This document shows, piece by piece, positions 54,660-63,410 of a stretch of 64,000 nucleotides of DNA. The stretch is from Alphaproteobacteria bacterium (GTDB lineage Bacteria; Pseudomonadota; Alphaproteobacteria; Micavibrionales; Micavibrionaceae): assembly GCA_018000295.1 (NCBI GenBank), contig JAGNKE010000006.1, positions 62,001 to 126,000 on the forward strand, given 5' to 3'. Each line of letters opens with the position of its first letter. Within the stretch, counting starts at the first letter, position 1. The notes beneath the pieces were generated by a model, which saw only the letters and a program-made list of their open reading frames with translations, ran no database searches and was not told the DNA's origin. The position numbers were made by a program, and so were the translations under genes.

Positions 54660-54988
54660 CCCACGCTCCCCTGCTGTAAAACCCAGCTAAGTGCAAAACT
54701 CGAAAAAAGTCCAAAAACCAGCAAAATAATCGGCGAAGTGATCATATACTTAATATGCTCCGCTCGATACTTGTCAGGATTGACCCAAACACACAGAATC
54801 CCATAAAAAGAAAGCAGAATAGAAATGCCGAATAGAGCGCCCACGTAAATACGAATGACAAAAGATTCAATGTCACCGGAATAATAGGACACGCCGATGC
54901 TTCCAAGAATTAAAACCCAGGGCACAATGCAAAGCGCCCAGACCAAGAACCACCCAAGAGAAAACATGACTTGATCCCCGATAGACAT
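54656..54988 (-). CDS. Small hydrophobic protein between sufB and the CBU_0592-like gene
   Basis: 110 residues from the ATG at 54988; a longer frame into sufB is an artefact. Three transmembrane helices (about 8-35, 45-65, 80-105: LGWFLVWALCIVPWVLILGSI, YVGALFGISILLSFYGILCVW, PIILLVFGLFSSFALSWVLQ). Unrecognised. One base separates its start from the sufB stop. Confidence 0.65.
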   Translation of the reverse strand: MSIGDQVMFSLGWFLVWALCIVPWVLILGSIGVSYYSGDIESFVIRIYVGALFGISILLSFYGILCVWVNPDKYRAEHIKYMITSPIILLVFGLFSSFALSWVLQQGSVG

Positions 54989-54989
54989 A

Positions 54990-56465
54990 TCACCCCACGC
55001 TCCCCTCAAGGCTGATCCCCACCAGCTTCTGCGCCTCCACCGCGAACTCCATCGGCAGGTGCTGCATGACCTCCCGCGCAAACCCGTTGACGATGAGCGC
55101 AATCGCCTCCTCTTCCCCAATCCCGCGCTGCAGGCAATAGAAAAGCTGATCCTCCGAAATCTTCGACGTCGTCGCCTCATGCTCCAGCTTGGCGGTGCGG
55201 TTACGGCTCTCGATATACGGAACCGTATGCGCCCCGCACTGATCGCCGATGAGGAGACTATCACAGGCCGTGAAATTCCGCGCCCCGTCCGCCCCCGGCA
55301 TGATCTTGACGATCCCGCGGTAGGTATTGTTGCTCCGCCCCGCGCTGATCCCCTTCGAGATAATGCGCGACTTGGTATTCTTGCCCAGATGGATCATCTT
55401 GGTCCCGGTATCGGCCTGCTGCCGCCCGTTGGTGATCGCTACCGAATAAAACTCGCCGGAGGAATTGTCACCCTTCAGAATACACGACGGATATTTCCAC
55501 GTAATCGCCGACCCCGTCTCCACCTGCGTCCACGCGATTTTCGAATTCCGCCCCTCGCACAGCCCGCGCTTGGTCACGAAATTGTAAATCCCCCCCGCGC
55601 CCGTCTCGATATCGCCGGGGTACCAGTTCTGCACCGTCGAATATTTGATCTCCGCATCGTCATGCGCGACCAGTTCGACCACCGCCGCATGAAGCTGCCG
55701 CTCATCCCGCATCGGCGCGGTGCAGCCTTCAAGGTAGGAAACATACGACCCCTTATCCGCGATAATCAGCGTCCGCTCAAACTGCCCGGTATTCAGCTCA
55801 TTGATCCGGAAATAGGTCGAAAGCTCCATAGGGCACCGCACCCCCGGCGGGATATAGACAAAACTCCCATCCGTAAACACCGCCGTATTCAAACACGCGT
55901 GCTTGTTATCCGAATAGGGCACAACCGAATTCATATATTTTTTGACCAGTTCAGGATGCTCTCGCACCGCCTCGGAAATCGAACAGAAAATCACCCCGTG
56001 CCGCTTCAACTCATCCTTGAACGTGGTCGCAACGGAAACAGAGTCAAACACCGCATCGACGGCCACGGGCGCCCGTCCCTTAACCCCGGCCAATATCTCC
56101 TGCTCCCGCAAAGGGATTCCCAGCTTCTTATAAGTCTCCAGCAACTTCGGGTCCACCTCGTCCAGCGACTTCGGCCCATCCTCAAAGGATTTCGGCGCGG
56201 AATAATAATACGCGTCCTGATAATCGAGTTCCGGAAACTCCAGCTTCGCCCATTTCGGCTCCTTCATCCGCTGCCAGTGCGCGAACGCTTTCAAACGCCG
56301 CTCCAAAAGCCACTCCGGCTCTTTCTTCTTCGCGGAAATGAACCGGACGATCTCCTCACTCAGCCCCTTGGGCGCTTTATCGCTCTCAATATCCGTGACG
56401 AACCCCGCCGAATATTTTCCGGCCATGTCCTTGACGGTGGCGATGGTCTCTTCAGTGGCCCCCAT
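54990..56465 (-). CDS. sufB: SUF scaffold subunit SufB
   Basis: About 491 residues from the ATG at 56465, whose first bases overlap the regulator stop; a frame from 56486 adds seven residues. Conserved blocks: [72 protein letters not shown] (cluster Cys), [22 protein letters not shown]. It is the scaffold on which clusters are built with SufC and SufD. First structural gene after the regulator. Confidence 0.96.
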   Translation of the reverse strand: MGATEETIATVKDMAGKYSAGFVTDIESDKAPKGLSEEIVRFISAKKKEPEWLLERRLKAFAHWQRMKEPKWAKLEFPELDYQDAYYYSAPKSFEDGPKSLDEVDPKLLETYKKLGIPLREQEILAGVKGRAPVAVDAVFDSVSVATTFKDELKRHGVIFCSISEAVREHPELVKKYMNSVVPYSDNKHACLNTAVFTDGSFVYIPPGVRCPMELSTYFRINELNTGQFERTLIIADKGSYVSYLEGCTAPMRDERQLHAAVVELVAHDDAEIKYSTVQNWYPGDIETGAGGIYNFVTKRGLCEGRNSKIAWTQVETGSAITWKYPSCILKGDNSSGEFYSVAITNGRQQADTGTKMIHLGKNTKSRIISKGISAGRSNNTYRGIVKIMPGADGARNFTACDSLLIGDQCGAHTVPYIESRNRTAKLEHEATTSKISEDQLFYCLQRGIGEEEAIALIVNGFAREVMQHLPMEFAVEAQKLVGISLEGSVG

Positions 56466-56910
56466 AGGCCGCTCCCTTCTCTTCAACCGTAATCGTTTTT
56501 CGGGTATTGGGCCGCATCATATCCGTCAGCATGACCCCCTCCAGCGCCGACCGCAAGGCCTGATTGACGGAATCCCACCGCCCGCGCACAGCGCAACACG
56601 CCCCCAGCGCACAATCCGGCTCCAACCCGTCCACACAGGCCGTCAGGGCGATCGGCCCCTCGATGGCCTCGATAATTTCAACCACACTCACCTCACGCGC
56701 AGGCCGCAAAAGCCTGTATCCGCCCGCCGCGCCGCGCACCGAAACCACAAGCCCCGCCCGCAAAAGCATCTTGAGAACCTTGGCCACAGTCGGCTCGGAT
56801 ATATTCGTCTGCTCGGCAATCAAGGCCGCGCTCAACAGCCCATCACCAGTCCGCGCCATATCGGCCAGCACCACCACCGCATAATCCGCAAGCTTTGAAA
56901 TTCTGAACAT
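56452..56910 (-). CDS. Rrf2-family SUF regulator
   Basis: 152 residues. The winged helix (about 1-80) has [25 protein letters not shown]-like [21 protein letters not shown] and [11 protein letters not shown]. Three or four Cys ([16 protein letters not shown], about 95-113) can hold an Fe-S cluster, matching the SUF-regulator subgroup (TIGR02944). It likely senses cluster status and autoregulates the operon. Upstream, CTAATTTTGTGCTAAATTA (56937-56955) contains imperfect TTAG/CTAA half-sites that could be its operator, a weak inference. Confidence 0.9.
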   Translation of the reverse strand: MFRISKLADYAVVVLADMARTGDGLLSAALIAEQTNISEPTVAKVLKMLLRAGLVVSVRGAAGGYRLLRPAREVSVVEIIEAIEGPIALTACVDGLEPDCALGACCAVRGRWDSVNQALRSALEGVMLTDMMRPNTRKTITVEEKGAAYGGH

Positions 56911-57004
56911 ACAAATGCTCTAATAACGATCTAGGACTAATTTTGTGCTAAATTACACCTTTGCCCTTGAGATTCAAGATAATTTTTAGTTTTTTTCTTG
57001 CCTC

Positions 57005-57163
57005 TTGAAACAGAGCAGAAGACCTCGAATTGCAAAAAACGCAAGATTTCATATCAAAAAGAGCTTTTTGCGAATGGTGGAGCTTTCGGGTGAGGTGTCG
57101 AACCGTTTGTTTGAGGTTTTTGAGGAATGGGAACATATTGTAAGAAAATCCTACACTTATTAG
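57005..57163 (+). pseudogene. Possible small ORF or gene remnant in the gap before the NRPS operon
   Basis: A plus-strand frame of 52 codons from a TTG at 57005 (ATG at 57074). Its end reads VELSGEVSNRLFEVFEEWEHIV, split here as VELSGEVSNRL and FEVFEEWEHIV, which has protein-like amphipathic character. No ribosome site is seen and no start is convincing. It could be the 3' remnant of a lost gene at the island edge, or chance. The rest of the gap (56911-57167) contains only the regulator's upstream region and AT-rich sequence. A minus-strand frame at 56948-57136 is less plausible. Confidence 0.25.
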
Positions 57164-57167
57164 AAGT

Positions 57168-60140
57168 CTAGGGCCCTAAAATTTCCTTGATACACATTGC
57201 GAGTTGTCTTGACGTTGGGTTTTTAATGATTTTGTCAAGATTAGCAGAGGCCAAAAATGTGTCGTGTAGATGTTCCGGCAGTAATATTTTTGAGGCTTGT
57301 AGAGTTAGAATAACAAAATTCAGGGAATCGCAGCCAAGGTCGAAAAAGGATACATCTGGGTTAATCGTTTTATTTGGGACTTTAAGGACATCGCAAACGA
57401 TTGCGCACACTTTTTGGATGATTTCGTCTTCATCAATGTTGTTGGTTTCAGAATGTGTGCCAACGGATGCAGGTAACATGGAGCCAAGAAGCTTTTCATC
57501 CGCCTTACCATTTATCGTTAATGGAATGCTTTCAACGTGTATGAACATGGCAGGACGCATATAGGCAGGAAAAAGTCTGCTGGCTTCCGTTTTTAGAAAA
57601 TCATCGTCTAACGGGACAGTGGACGTATAAAATGCCGCCATAAAGCTATTATTGCCATCGCCCGCCGTGATTGCGACGCAATCTTTAATATTTTCTATTT
57701 TTTTTATCGTGTTTTCAACTTCGCCGAGCTCAATGCGATAGCCGCGTATTTTCATTTGGCGGTCGATACGCCCCAAGTAGTAAAGTCTTCCATCTTTTTC
57801 CCATGTCGCCAGATCCCCCGTGCGGTACGCTATGGTATCTGTTTCTGGTAGACGCACAAACTTTTCCTTATTGAGTTCCGGTGCGCGATAATAACCGTTG
57901 GCTAGGCAATCGCCAGAGATATAAATCTCTGCGGCTATTCCATAGGGTGCAGGTTTTCCCTCGTCATCAAGGAGATGGATCCTCGTATTGGCAGCGGGTA
58001 CTCCAAGGGGTACAGAAATATTTGTATCTCTATCAGGGTTAAATTCATGCACCATACAGCCAACAGTCGCTTCGGTTGGGCCATATTCATTAAATATTTT
58101 TGCCCGACCGCCGCAATCTTCGTAAATGGCCTTTGCCAATGCGGTAGAAAGATTTTCTCCTCCCACGATAAGGCGGCGAAGGGGAATTTTCTCTGTTCCT
58201 GCTTCCTTAAGAATTTTAAGGTGAGACGGTGTCAATTTAAGACAATTCACCCGTTTATCATGAACCATTGTATGAATTGTATCTAACCGGAGTCCCTGCG
58301 GAAAAATATCTATGGCTCCGCCTGTTGTTAATGGCAAAAAAATGGAGGTCAGAGTAAGATCAAACGCGAAGGACGTAAACAATCCAAAAATTGATTGTTC
58401 ATCAAGGCTGTCAAGATAGTGATGTTTTGCCCAACTTAGATAATTCACAAGGCTACGATGACAGACCTCAACGCCTTTTGGTTTCCCAGTCGAACCGGAT
58501 GTGTAAATGATATAGGCGATATCCTCTGCGCATGTTTCCGGTATGGGAAGGCCGTATTGAGCATTGGCCGTCACATTTTCGGGATGAATTTTTTTAACTC
58601 TTTCAAAGGCGGAAAATAGAGAAAAATCCTCAGTAAAAATATAGTCGGCCTCGCTGTCTTTTAAGATGGTTTCTATTCTTTCAGGCGGATTTTCGGGATC
58701 TATGGGTACGAAAACACCGCCTGCTTTTAATATAGCTAAAAAGCAAGCGGGCACCAAAAGGGAATGGGACATACAGATTGCAACCCGATCACCTTTTTTT
58801 AGTCCGTGATGAAGCAGCTCTTGCGCGAGGGCATTAGACCGGATTTCTAATTCTGCGTAGGTAAGTGTTTGTTCTTTTTCAAATATAGCAATGGCATCCG
58901 GCGTTTTTGCAGCCTGACTTTCAAACAAATCATGGACAGTGCGATTGCGGGGATATGAGGTTTCAGTTTTGTTCCAGTCTTGAGGTATGGAAGGCGTTTC
59001 GTGTAATGCGTTTTCAATGTCCTGCAAAATTCTTTTAGGATCGCCGTTTCTATCAGGACTTTTCAGGCTTGAAGCGCATACTCTGAGGATGCCCCCGCTT
59101 TCGGTACTAACAATAGTGAGAGGCATGGCTGGCATATTGAGGGGCAAGAAAAAAGCCGAGGAGGCCTTAAAATCTGGACATGATAACGGTATCAAATCCA
59201 CCTGTCCGATATGTGAAATGGTGGCAGAAAAGGGAAATTTTTTGCGCTTTAAGCATACTTTATGTATGCAAGCCAGAGCAAAGGGAGGGAGTAATGCATA
59301 TATACGATCAAGAGAAGACATTGCACTCTCCTGATTTTCTTGCAGGGCTTTGATAATATTCGCGTATATATGCTCCCATTGCTCACCAGCACACACATCA
59401 ATTATTAACGGTGAAGTCATGTTTGCGGTCGCGCGGATATGCGGTAATTTTCTGCGCAGATCAACGGGGATCATAAATCTTAGGGCTTGGTGCCCTTGTA
59501 AATGTGCGCGTTCCATAAGACAGGCCGCGGTCTTGGCAACAAAACTAGTGTGCCCTCCGGCAAAGGAGGCTTCGCTCCAGACAAAACCGCTATTCAGGAA
59601 AGCATTGCCTCCCGCGGGGGCGTAAGAAAAAGGCGTGCTTATGCGAGAATTTTCATGACCAAGAGAAAGAAGAAGTTCTTGATCTGTCATTGTTGAATTT
59701 GTTCCGAGGGGTTCTTCCTTGCGAAGCACTCGAAAGGTCTCTTCGGCCCAAAATTGTATGCCTTTTGCATCCATGACAGCATGTGATGCGCGAAAGATAA
59801 TTCGTTGGCCACAAACATAAACTTCTGCGGTGGGGCCTTTTTTTATATCCATCGGTTTTAAAGACAAAAGATCGCTTATGTTCTGAAAATCGTTTTCCTC
59901 AAGTATATGTACGGGGGGATTTTTTTTGCTATCGAACCATTTTCCTTTTTGATAAACAAGGCGGCATCCGGGGTTTTTGTCTGCAACATGGTTTAGCGCA
60001 TCTTGTAATGTATTTACTTTTACTTTCCCTTCTCCTTCGATAACCATATGCAGGCAGAAAGGCGGGAATAATTTTGCAATATTCAGGTAAAGATGTTCGC
60101 TAAAAGATACATTGCGATAAAAAGTCATTTGCTCTTTCAT
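57168..60140 (-). CDS. Single-module NRPS: condensation-like, adenylation (Asn-type code), carrier
   Basis: 990 residues. Residues about 1-390 are a condensation/acyltransferase-like domain; its active motif reads SHAVMDAKG (His120, Asp124) in place of HHxxxDG. Residues about 400-885 are an adenylation domain: YTSGSTGKPKG (546-556), NEYGPTEATVG, YRTGDLATW, GRIDRQMKIRGYRIELGEVE, NGKADEK with Lys879. Aligning by eye to GrsA positions 235-331 gives D594, L595, T598, K635, I658, G660, E685, V693, G694, closest to published asparagine codes (DLTKLGEVG). The carrier domain (about 905-985) has LGCDSLN with phosphopantetheine Ser939. There is no thioesterase or epimerase. Base composition is AT-rich compared with the SUF genes. 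Confidence 0.9.
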   Translation of the reverse strand: MKEQMTFYRNVSFSEHLYLNIAKLFPPFCLHMVIEGEGKVKVNTLQDALNHVADKNPGCRLVYQKGKWFDSKKNPPVHILEENDFQNISDLLSLKPMDIKKGPTAEVYVCGQRIIFRASHAVMDAKGIQFWAEETFRVLRKEEPLGTNSTMTDQELLLSLGHENSRISTPFSYAPAGGNAFLNSGFVWSEASFAGGHTSFVAKTAACLMERAHLQGHQALRFMIPVDLRRKLPHIRATANMTSPLIIDVCAGEQWEHIYANIIKALQENQESAMSSLDRIYALLPPFALACIHKVCLKRKKFPFSATISHIGQVDLIPLSCPDFKASSAFFLPLNMPAMPLTIVSTESGGILRVCASSLKSPDRNGDPKRILQDIENALHETPSIPQDWNKTETSYPRNRTVHDLFESQAAKTPDAIAIFEKEQTLTYAELEIRSNALAQELLHHGLKKGDRVAICMSHSLLVPACFLAILKAGGVFVPIDPENPPERIETILKDSEADYIFTEDFSLFSAFERVKKIHPENVTANAQYGLPIPETCAEDIAYIIYTSGSTGKPKGVEVCHRSLVNYLSWAKHHYLDSLDEQSIFGLFTSFAFDLTLTSIFLPLTTGGAIDIFPQGLRLDTIHTMVHDKRVNCLKLTPSHLKILKEAGTEKIPLRRLIVGGENLSTALAKAIYEDCGGRAKIFNEYGPTEATVGCMVHEFNPDRDTNISVPLGVPAANTRIHLLDDEGKPAPYGIAAEIYISGDCLANGYYRAPELNKEKFVRLPETDTIAYRTGDLATWEKDGRLYYLGRIDRQMKIRGYRIELGEVENTIKKIENIKDCVAITAGDGNNSFMAAFYTSTVPLDDDFLKTEASRLFPAYMRPAMFIHVESIPLTINGKADEKLLGSMLPASVGTHSETNNIDEDEIIQKVCAIVCDVLKVPNKTINPDVSFFDLGCDSLNFVILTLQASKILLPEHLHDTFLASANLDKIIKNPTSRQLAMCIKEILGP

Positions 60141-61285
60141 GGTTTATGCCCGTCCCACTCAAGGCCGAAATTATAGATCTCTGCTACAGTTTTATTATTT
60201 TTTCCGGCAATTTTCAGAAGTTCTACAGAAGCAACTATTTGCGAGATAAACGGCAGAGGGTCGCGCCAGTCAAACAAGACGTCCCGTGCACGCCAAAATC
60301 GTTTTGTAAATTCTTTCAAGCGCCCTTTTCGGAATTCGTCGGCGGCACATAAGAAAAATACAGCCAGTCCGGCCATGCGCGGAGGGGATGTCGCGCCGTC
60401 ATAAAAAGTTGTTTCATTTCCTAAAAAAACCGTTCCCCAGTCCTGGAAGTTTTCCATTAAATGTATACCGGCGGTTGCTCGGGGATTACATTCAATTACA
60501 TACAGTTTTTTGGTATTATCTTCTATGATGTCGAAGGCAACTTGCCCTGTAAAAGAGTTTTTAAGTCCAAAGGCACGCGTAAAATCAAGTATGGCGAGGT
60601 GGTGAACCGGTTCGAAGTAAATACCGCTTCCTTTGCCGATACGATAAAGCGGGTTATAGCACGCATGCGCAAGCAATTTTCCGTTATTAAAAACGCTGTA
60701 GGTACAAAATTCTGTGCCGGAAATTAGCTTTTGTACAATGAGAGGATTTGACTCTTCGATTGAAAGCAACGTGGCCTGTTCCCAAGATGGGGAAAGCACT
60801 GTACGAAAGGAGCCCCGTGAAAATTCAGGCTTTATTATGCAATTACCTAATTCATTAAGGGCATGCAAAAGTGATGAAGGATCTTTTACATACCTGCTTT
60901 TAGGTATTTCTGCACCGCACCCCTCAACCAGAGAACGATAATGCCATTTGCTGTGCAAGGTTTCTAATTGAGTTGCTGTTCCACAAAAAAGTCGTGCGGT
61001 TTTTTCAATATCTTCCTTGATGCGCGAAAGGAAAAATATTTCTTCGTTAACAGGAATAACAAGGTCAATGCCTCTTTCCCTAATCGTTTTTATTACGGTC
61101 TGATAAAAGCCTTGAAGATCAAGGGCAGGAGCCGGAAGTTTTATATAGTCATCCGCATATTTTGAAAATCGCGTAAAGGGATAGTCGAGGCTATCTGCGA
61201 CGATAACTTCAATATTTTGCATTTTGAGTGCTTTTGCAATCGCACGCGCCATTGGTAATCGCGCTCCCGTGATAAGTGCCCTCAT
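60137..61285 (-). CDS. ATP-grasp ligase, biosynthetic type
   Basis: About 382 residues from the ATG at 61285, which overlaps the upstream stop (ATGA); a frame from 61372 is longer but starts inside the neighbour. A Rossmann-like pre-ATP-grasp domain (MRALITGARLPMARAIAKAL) is followed by VIPVNEEIFFLS, the nucleotide-binding IIKPEFSRGSFRT and LIVQKLISGTEFCTYSVF, then the metal-binding VIECNPRATAGIHL. It resembles CarB-like carboxylate-amine ligases and may join an acid to an amine with ATP. It overlaps the NRPS gene by 4 bases, so both probably act on the same product. Confidence 0.88.
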   Translation of the reverse strand: MRALITGARLPMARAIAKALKMQNIEVIVADSLDYPFTRFSKYADDYIKLPAPALDLQGFYQTVIKTIRERGIDLVIPVNEEIFFLSRIKEDIEKTARLFCGTATQLETLHSKWHYRSLVEGCGAEIPKSRYVKDPSSLLHALNELGNCIIKPEFSRGSFRTVLSPSWEQATLLSIEESNPLIVQKLISGTEFCTYSVFNNGKLLAHACYNPLYRIGKGSGIYFEPVHHLAILDFTRAFGLKNSFTGQVAFDIIEDNTKKLYVIECNPRATAGIHLMENFQDWGTVFLGNETTFYDGATSPPRMAGLAVFFLCAADEFRKGRLKEFTKRFWRARDVLFDWRDPLPFISQIVASVELLKIAGKNNKTVAEIYNFGLEWDGHKP

Positions 61286-62583
61286 GAGAATGCACTCCTC
61301 CGGATACGTCTTTGTTTCTGTAGTAAAGATTCCATCTTGAGGCTGTCTCGAATAAAAGAAGGTGGGATGCATCCCTGATCAATGAAAGCCTTGTTGAGGT
61401 TCAGGATCAGTTTCCCCCAATCTGTTGCGGAAAGGAAGTCCTGAACTTCGATACGGATCGTGCCGACCGATTCTTGTACTATTCTGTAATCGGAGATACT
61501 CGGAGAAGATCGAATAACCAATTGCCGAAGCTGGTCGGGAAAAATAGGGATCTGTTTTTCGTTATTGTGATTTTGACCGTATAACAAATCGTCCATACGC
61601 CCTTCAATTTGCGTGATCACTGTCGAAACCCGTCCACATGGGCATGGACGTTCGTCCAGAACAAGAATGTCATCAAGTTTATATCGAACTATGGGCTGTG
61701 TGGTGCGGGAAAAATCTGTGATGACGGGAGAAAATCTCCCTGTGGTGCGATCAATCCATTCTTTCTCAACAAGAAGATATTCTTCATTTAAATGGATGTT
61801 GTTATGCTCGCATGTATATCCCAGAAACCCTTCGGTACATTGATATATTTGATGAACCGGTTGTGCGAAGACATCCGATATGGTTTTAGCATCCAGAGGA
61901 TCAAGTACTTCAGCAACGGACGTAATACGCCGAGGATGAATGTTTATTTTTCCTTGTTTTTGCATTTGTGCAATCAGACACAGAACGCGGGCGGGTGCAA
62001 TAATTTGGGTTGGTTGCATATCATTCAGGGCTGAAAGATGTCCGTCAAATGGCTGCGTCAGGTCAAAAAAACGAAATGACAGCCGCCCACGTTTGTGAAC
62101 ACTGTCATAGAGATTACTGCCGGCGCGAAGGAAAAATGCAAGTTTGTGATTGCCAAGGATCGACGTATCCAGTGCGCGGGCAAGCACGACACCAGCCCAG
62201 CGGGCGCGTTCCTTATCACTAACGGCAAACAGTCCACGGTTGCCGCTTGTGCCTGAAGAAAGACCTATGGTAATTCCATTGATTTTCTTGCTGAAATCTC
62301 GTGTGTCTTCTGCTTCAAGCGCAAGATGCATTGCGTCCTGCAACTTTATGCCACATGTGTTGATGTCATCAAAATGCGTCATCATAAGTGCTTTGTTCAT
62401 TACAGGAAAATCAGAAAAGATTTTTTTCATATAGGGCTGGTAAAAAGGTGACTTGCTTAAGCAGGATCGGCGAAAATTTTCTAGTTTTCGCTGTTGGTAA
62501 TTGTACAACGCAGATTTGCTTTTGAACCGCAGGCCGTAGCGGGTACGCAAATAGTTTTGTACGAAAATTGTTGCATTTCTCAT
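61282..62583 (-). CDS. Adenylate-forming enzyme, PaaK/CapK (F390 synthetase-like) family
   Basis: 433 residues. P-loop-like GLSSGTSGNRGLF (about 110-122), YQCTEGFLGYTC, the RYKLDDILVLDERPCPCGR block with Cys residues typical of PaaK/CapK relatives, and IEGRMDDLL. It matches the TIGR02304-type putative adenylate-forming enzymes. It probably activates a carboxylic acid as acyl-AMP and passes it to CoA or a carrier protein, perhaps as substrate for the NRPS condensation-like domain. Overlaps the MBL gene by 4 bases. Confidence 0.85.
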   Translation of the reverse strand: MRNATIFVQNYLRTRYGLRFKSKSALYNYQQRKLENFRRSCLSKSPFYQPYMKKIFSDFPVMNKALMMTHFDDINTCGIKLQDAMHLALEAEDTRDFSKKINGITIGLSSGTSGNRGLFAVSDKERARWAGVVLARALDTSILGNHKLAFFLRAGSNLYDSVHKRGRLSFRFFDLTQPFDGHLSALNDMQPTQIIAPARVLCLIAQMQKQGKINIHPRRITSVAEVLDPLDAKTISDVFAQPVHQIYQCTEGFLGYTCEHNNIHLNEEYLLVEKEWIDRTTGRFSPVITDFSRTTQPIVRYKLDDILVLDERPCPCGRVSTVITQIEGRMDDLLYGQNHNNEKQIPIFPDQLRQLVIRSSPSISDYRIVQESVGTIRIEVQDFLSATDWGKLILNLNKAFIDQGCIPPSFIRDSLKMESLLQKQRRIRRSAFS

Positions 62584-63410
62584 TGAGGGCCTTCGATTTC
62601 TTGGGTTATCTCATTGCAATGCGAAGGAATAAGCCTTATATCGCTGCGCGTTAGACTAAGCCGGTGCAATTTAATAAGCGTTTGTTTATATTCTGCGGGG
62701 TCGTGCAGCAGTGCCATAACGATAGAAGGTGGAAGAATAAATTTCCTGTAGGATTCTGAACGCCAGCAAGAGTCCGCTATAAGCATGATGTCATTATTTT
62801 GCAAATAAAGCCCGTATTGGCCAACCGCATGCCCGGGTAGTGAAACACCAATAAGAGTGCCATCTCCAAAGAGGTCATGCCCTTCATTAAAGCCTGTCAA
62901 TTTCTCATGTAGTGCGTAACGGGGAGCATCTTCTATGAAGCGTAAGCGGCTGACCATATCGGCAGGTAACAAAGAAGAGATATAACCTTGTCGGAATGCT
63001 TTCCAGCCTTGCAGCTTATGAAGTTTCTCCCATGCTTCTCGGGCGCAAATAAAATTGGCAGTGGGAAAATCCTTAAGACCTGCAATGTGGTCGGGATGAA
63101 AATGAGAGATGATGATATGTTTTACATCTTCAGTTTTGTGCCCGCGTTTTAAAAGCTGAGAAGGCAGGTATTCATCTGCACGGATAATAGAAGGCAAAAC
63201 GCGGTTATATATGCGCAATGCCCAATCGTCTGTTTCCTGTTGTATGCGTGGAGCGTAGCCGGTATCGAAGAGTATCAGCCCGTGTATGGGGTGCTCTATA
63301 AGGCCTAAGTGTGCAGGAAATTCTTTTGGGCTAAAAGATTTTGTACGTAATGCTGACCATTCGGGATGTTTGCAGCATCCACATGTTAAAAGGCAGAATT
63401 TCAGTTGCAT
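62580..63410 (-). CDS. MBL-fold metallohydrolase
   Basis: About 276 residues from the Met at 63410 (MQLKFCLLTCGCCKHPEW); a frame from 63428 adds six. The metal motif is SHFHPDHIAGL, followed by SLPGHAVGQYGL, LIADSCWRS and the final IPSHCNE, giving a complete dinuclear site. Homologues include lactonases and thioesterases. In an NRPS cluster without a thioesterase, it could release or edit the product; this is inference. A Cys-rich N-terminus (TCGCCKH) is unusual. Confidence 0.88.
   Translation of the reverse strand: MQLKFCLLTCGCCKHPEWSALRTKSFSPKEFPAHLGLIEHPIHGLILFDTGYAPRIQQETDDWALRIYNRVLPSIIRADEYLPSQLLKRGHKTEDVKHIIISHFHPDHIAGLKDFPTANFICAREAWEKLHKLQGWKAFRQGYISSLLPADMVSRLRFIEDAPRYALHEKLTGFNEGHDLFGDGTLIGVSLPGHAVGQYGLYLQNNDIMLIADSCWRSESYRKFILPPSIVMALLHDPAEYKQTLIKLHRLSLTRSDIRLIPSHCNEITQEIEGPQ

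Noticed and set aside
55059-56492. 477-residue plus-strand open frame
   Set aside because: Antisense to sufB; the Arg/Pro/His-rich product is typical of a shadow frame.
56948-57136. 62-residue minus-strand frame upstream of the NRPS gene
   Set aside because: No ribosome site, low-complexity basic composition and no homology I recognise; composition follows the AT-rich gap.
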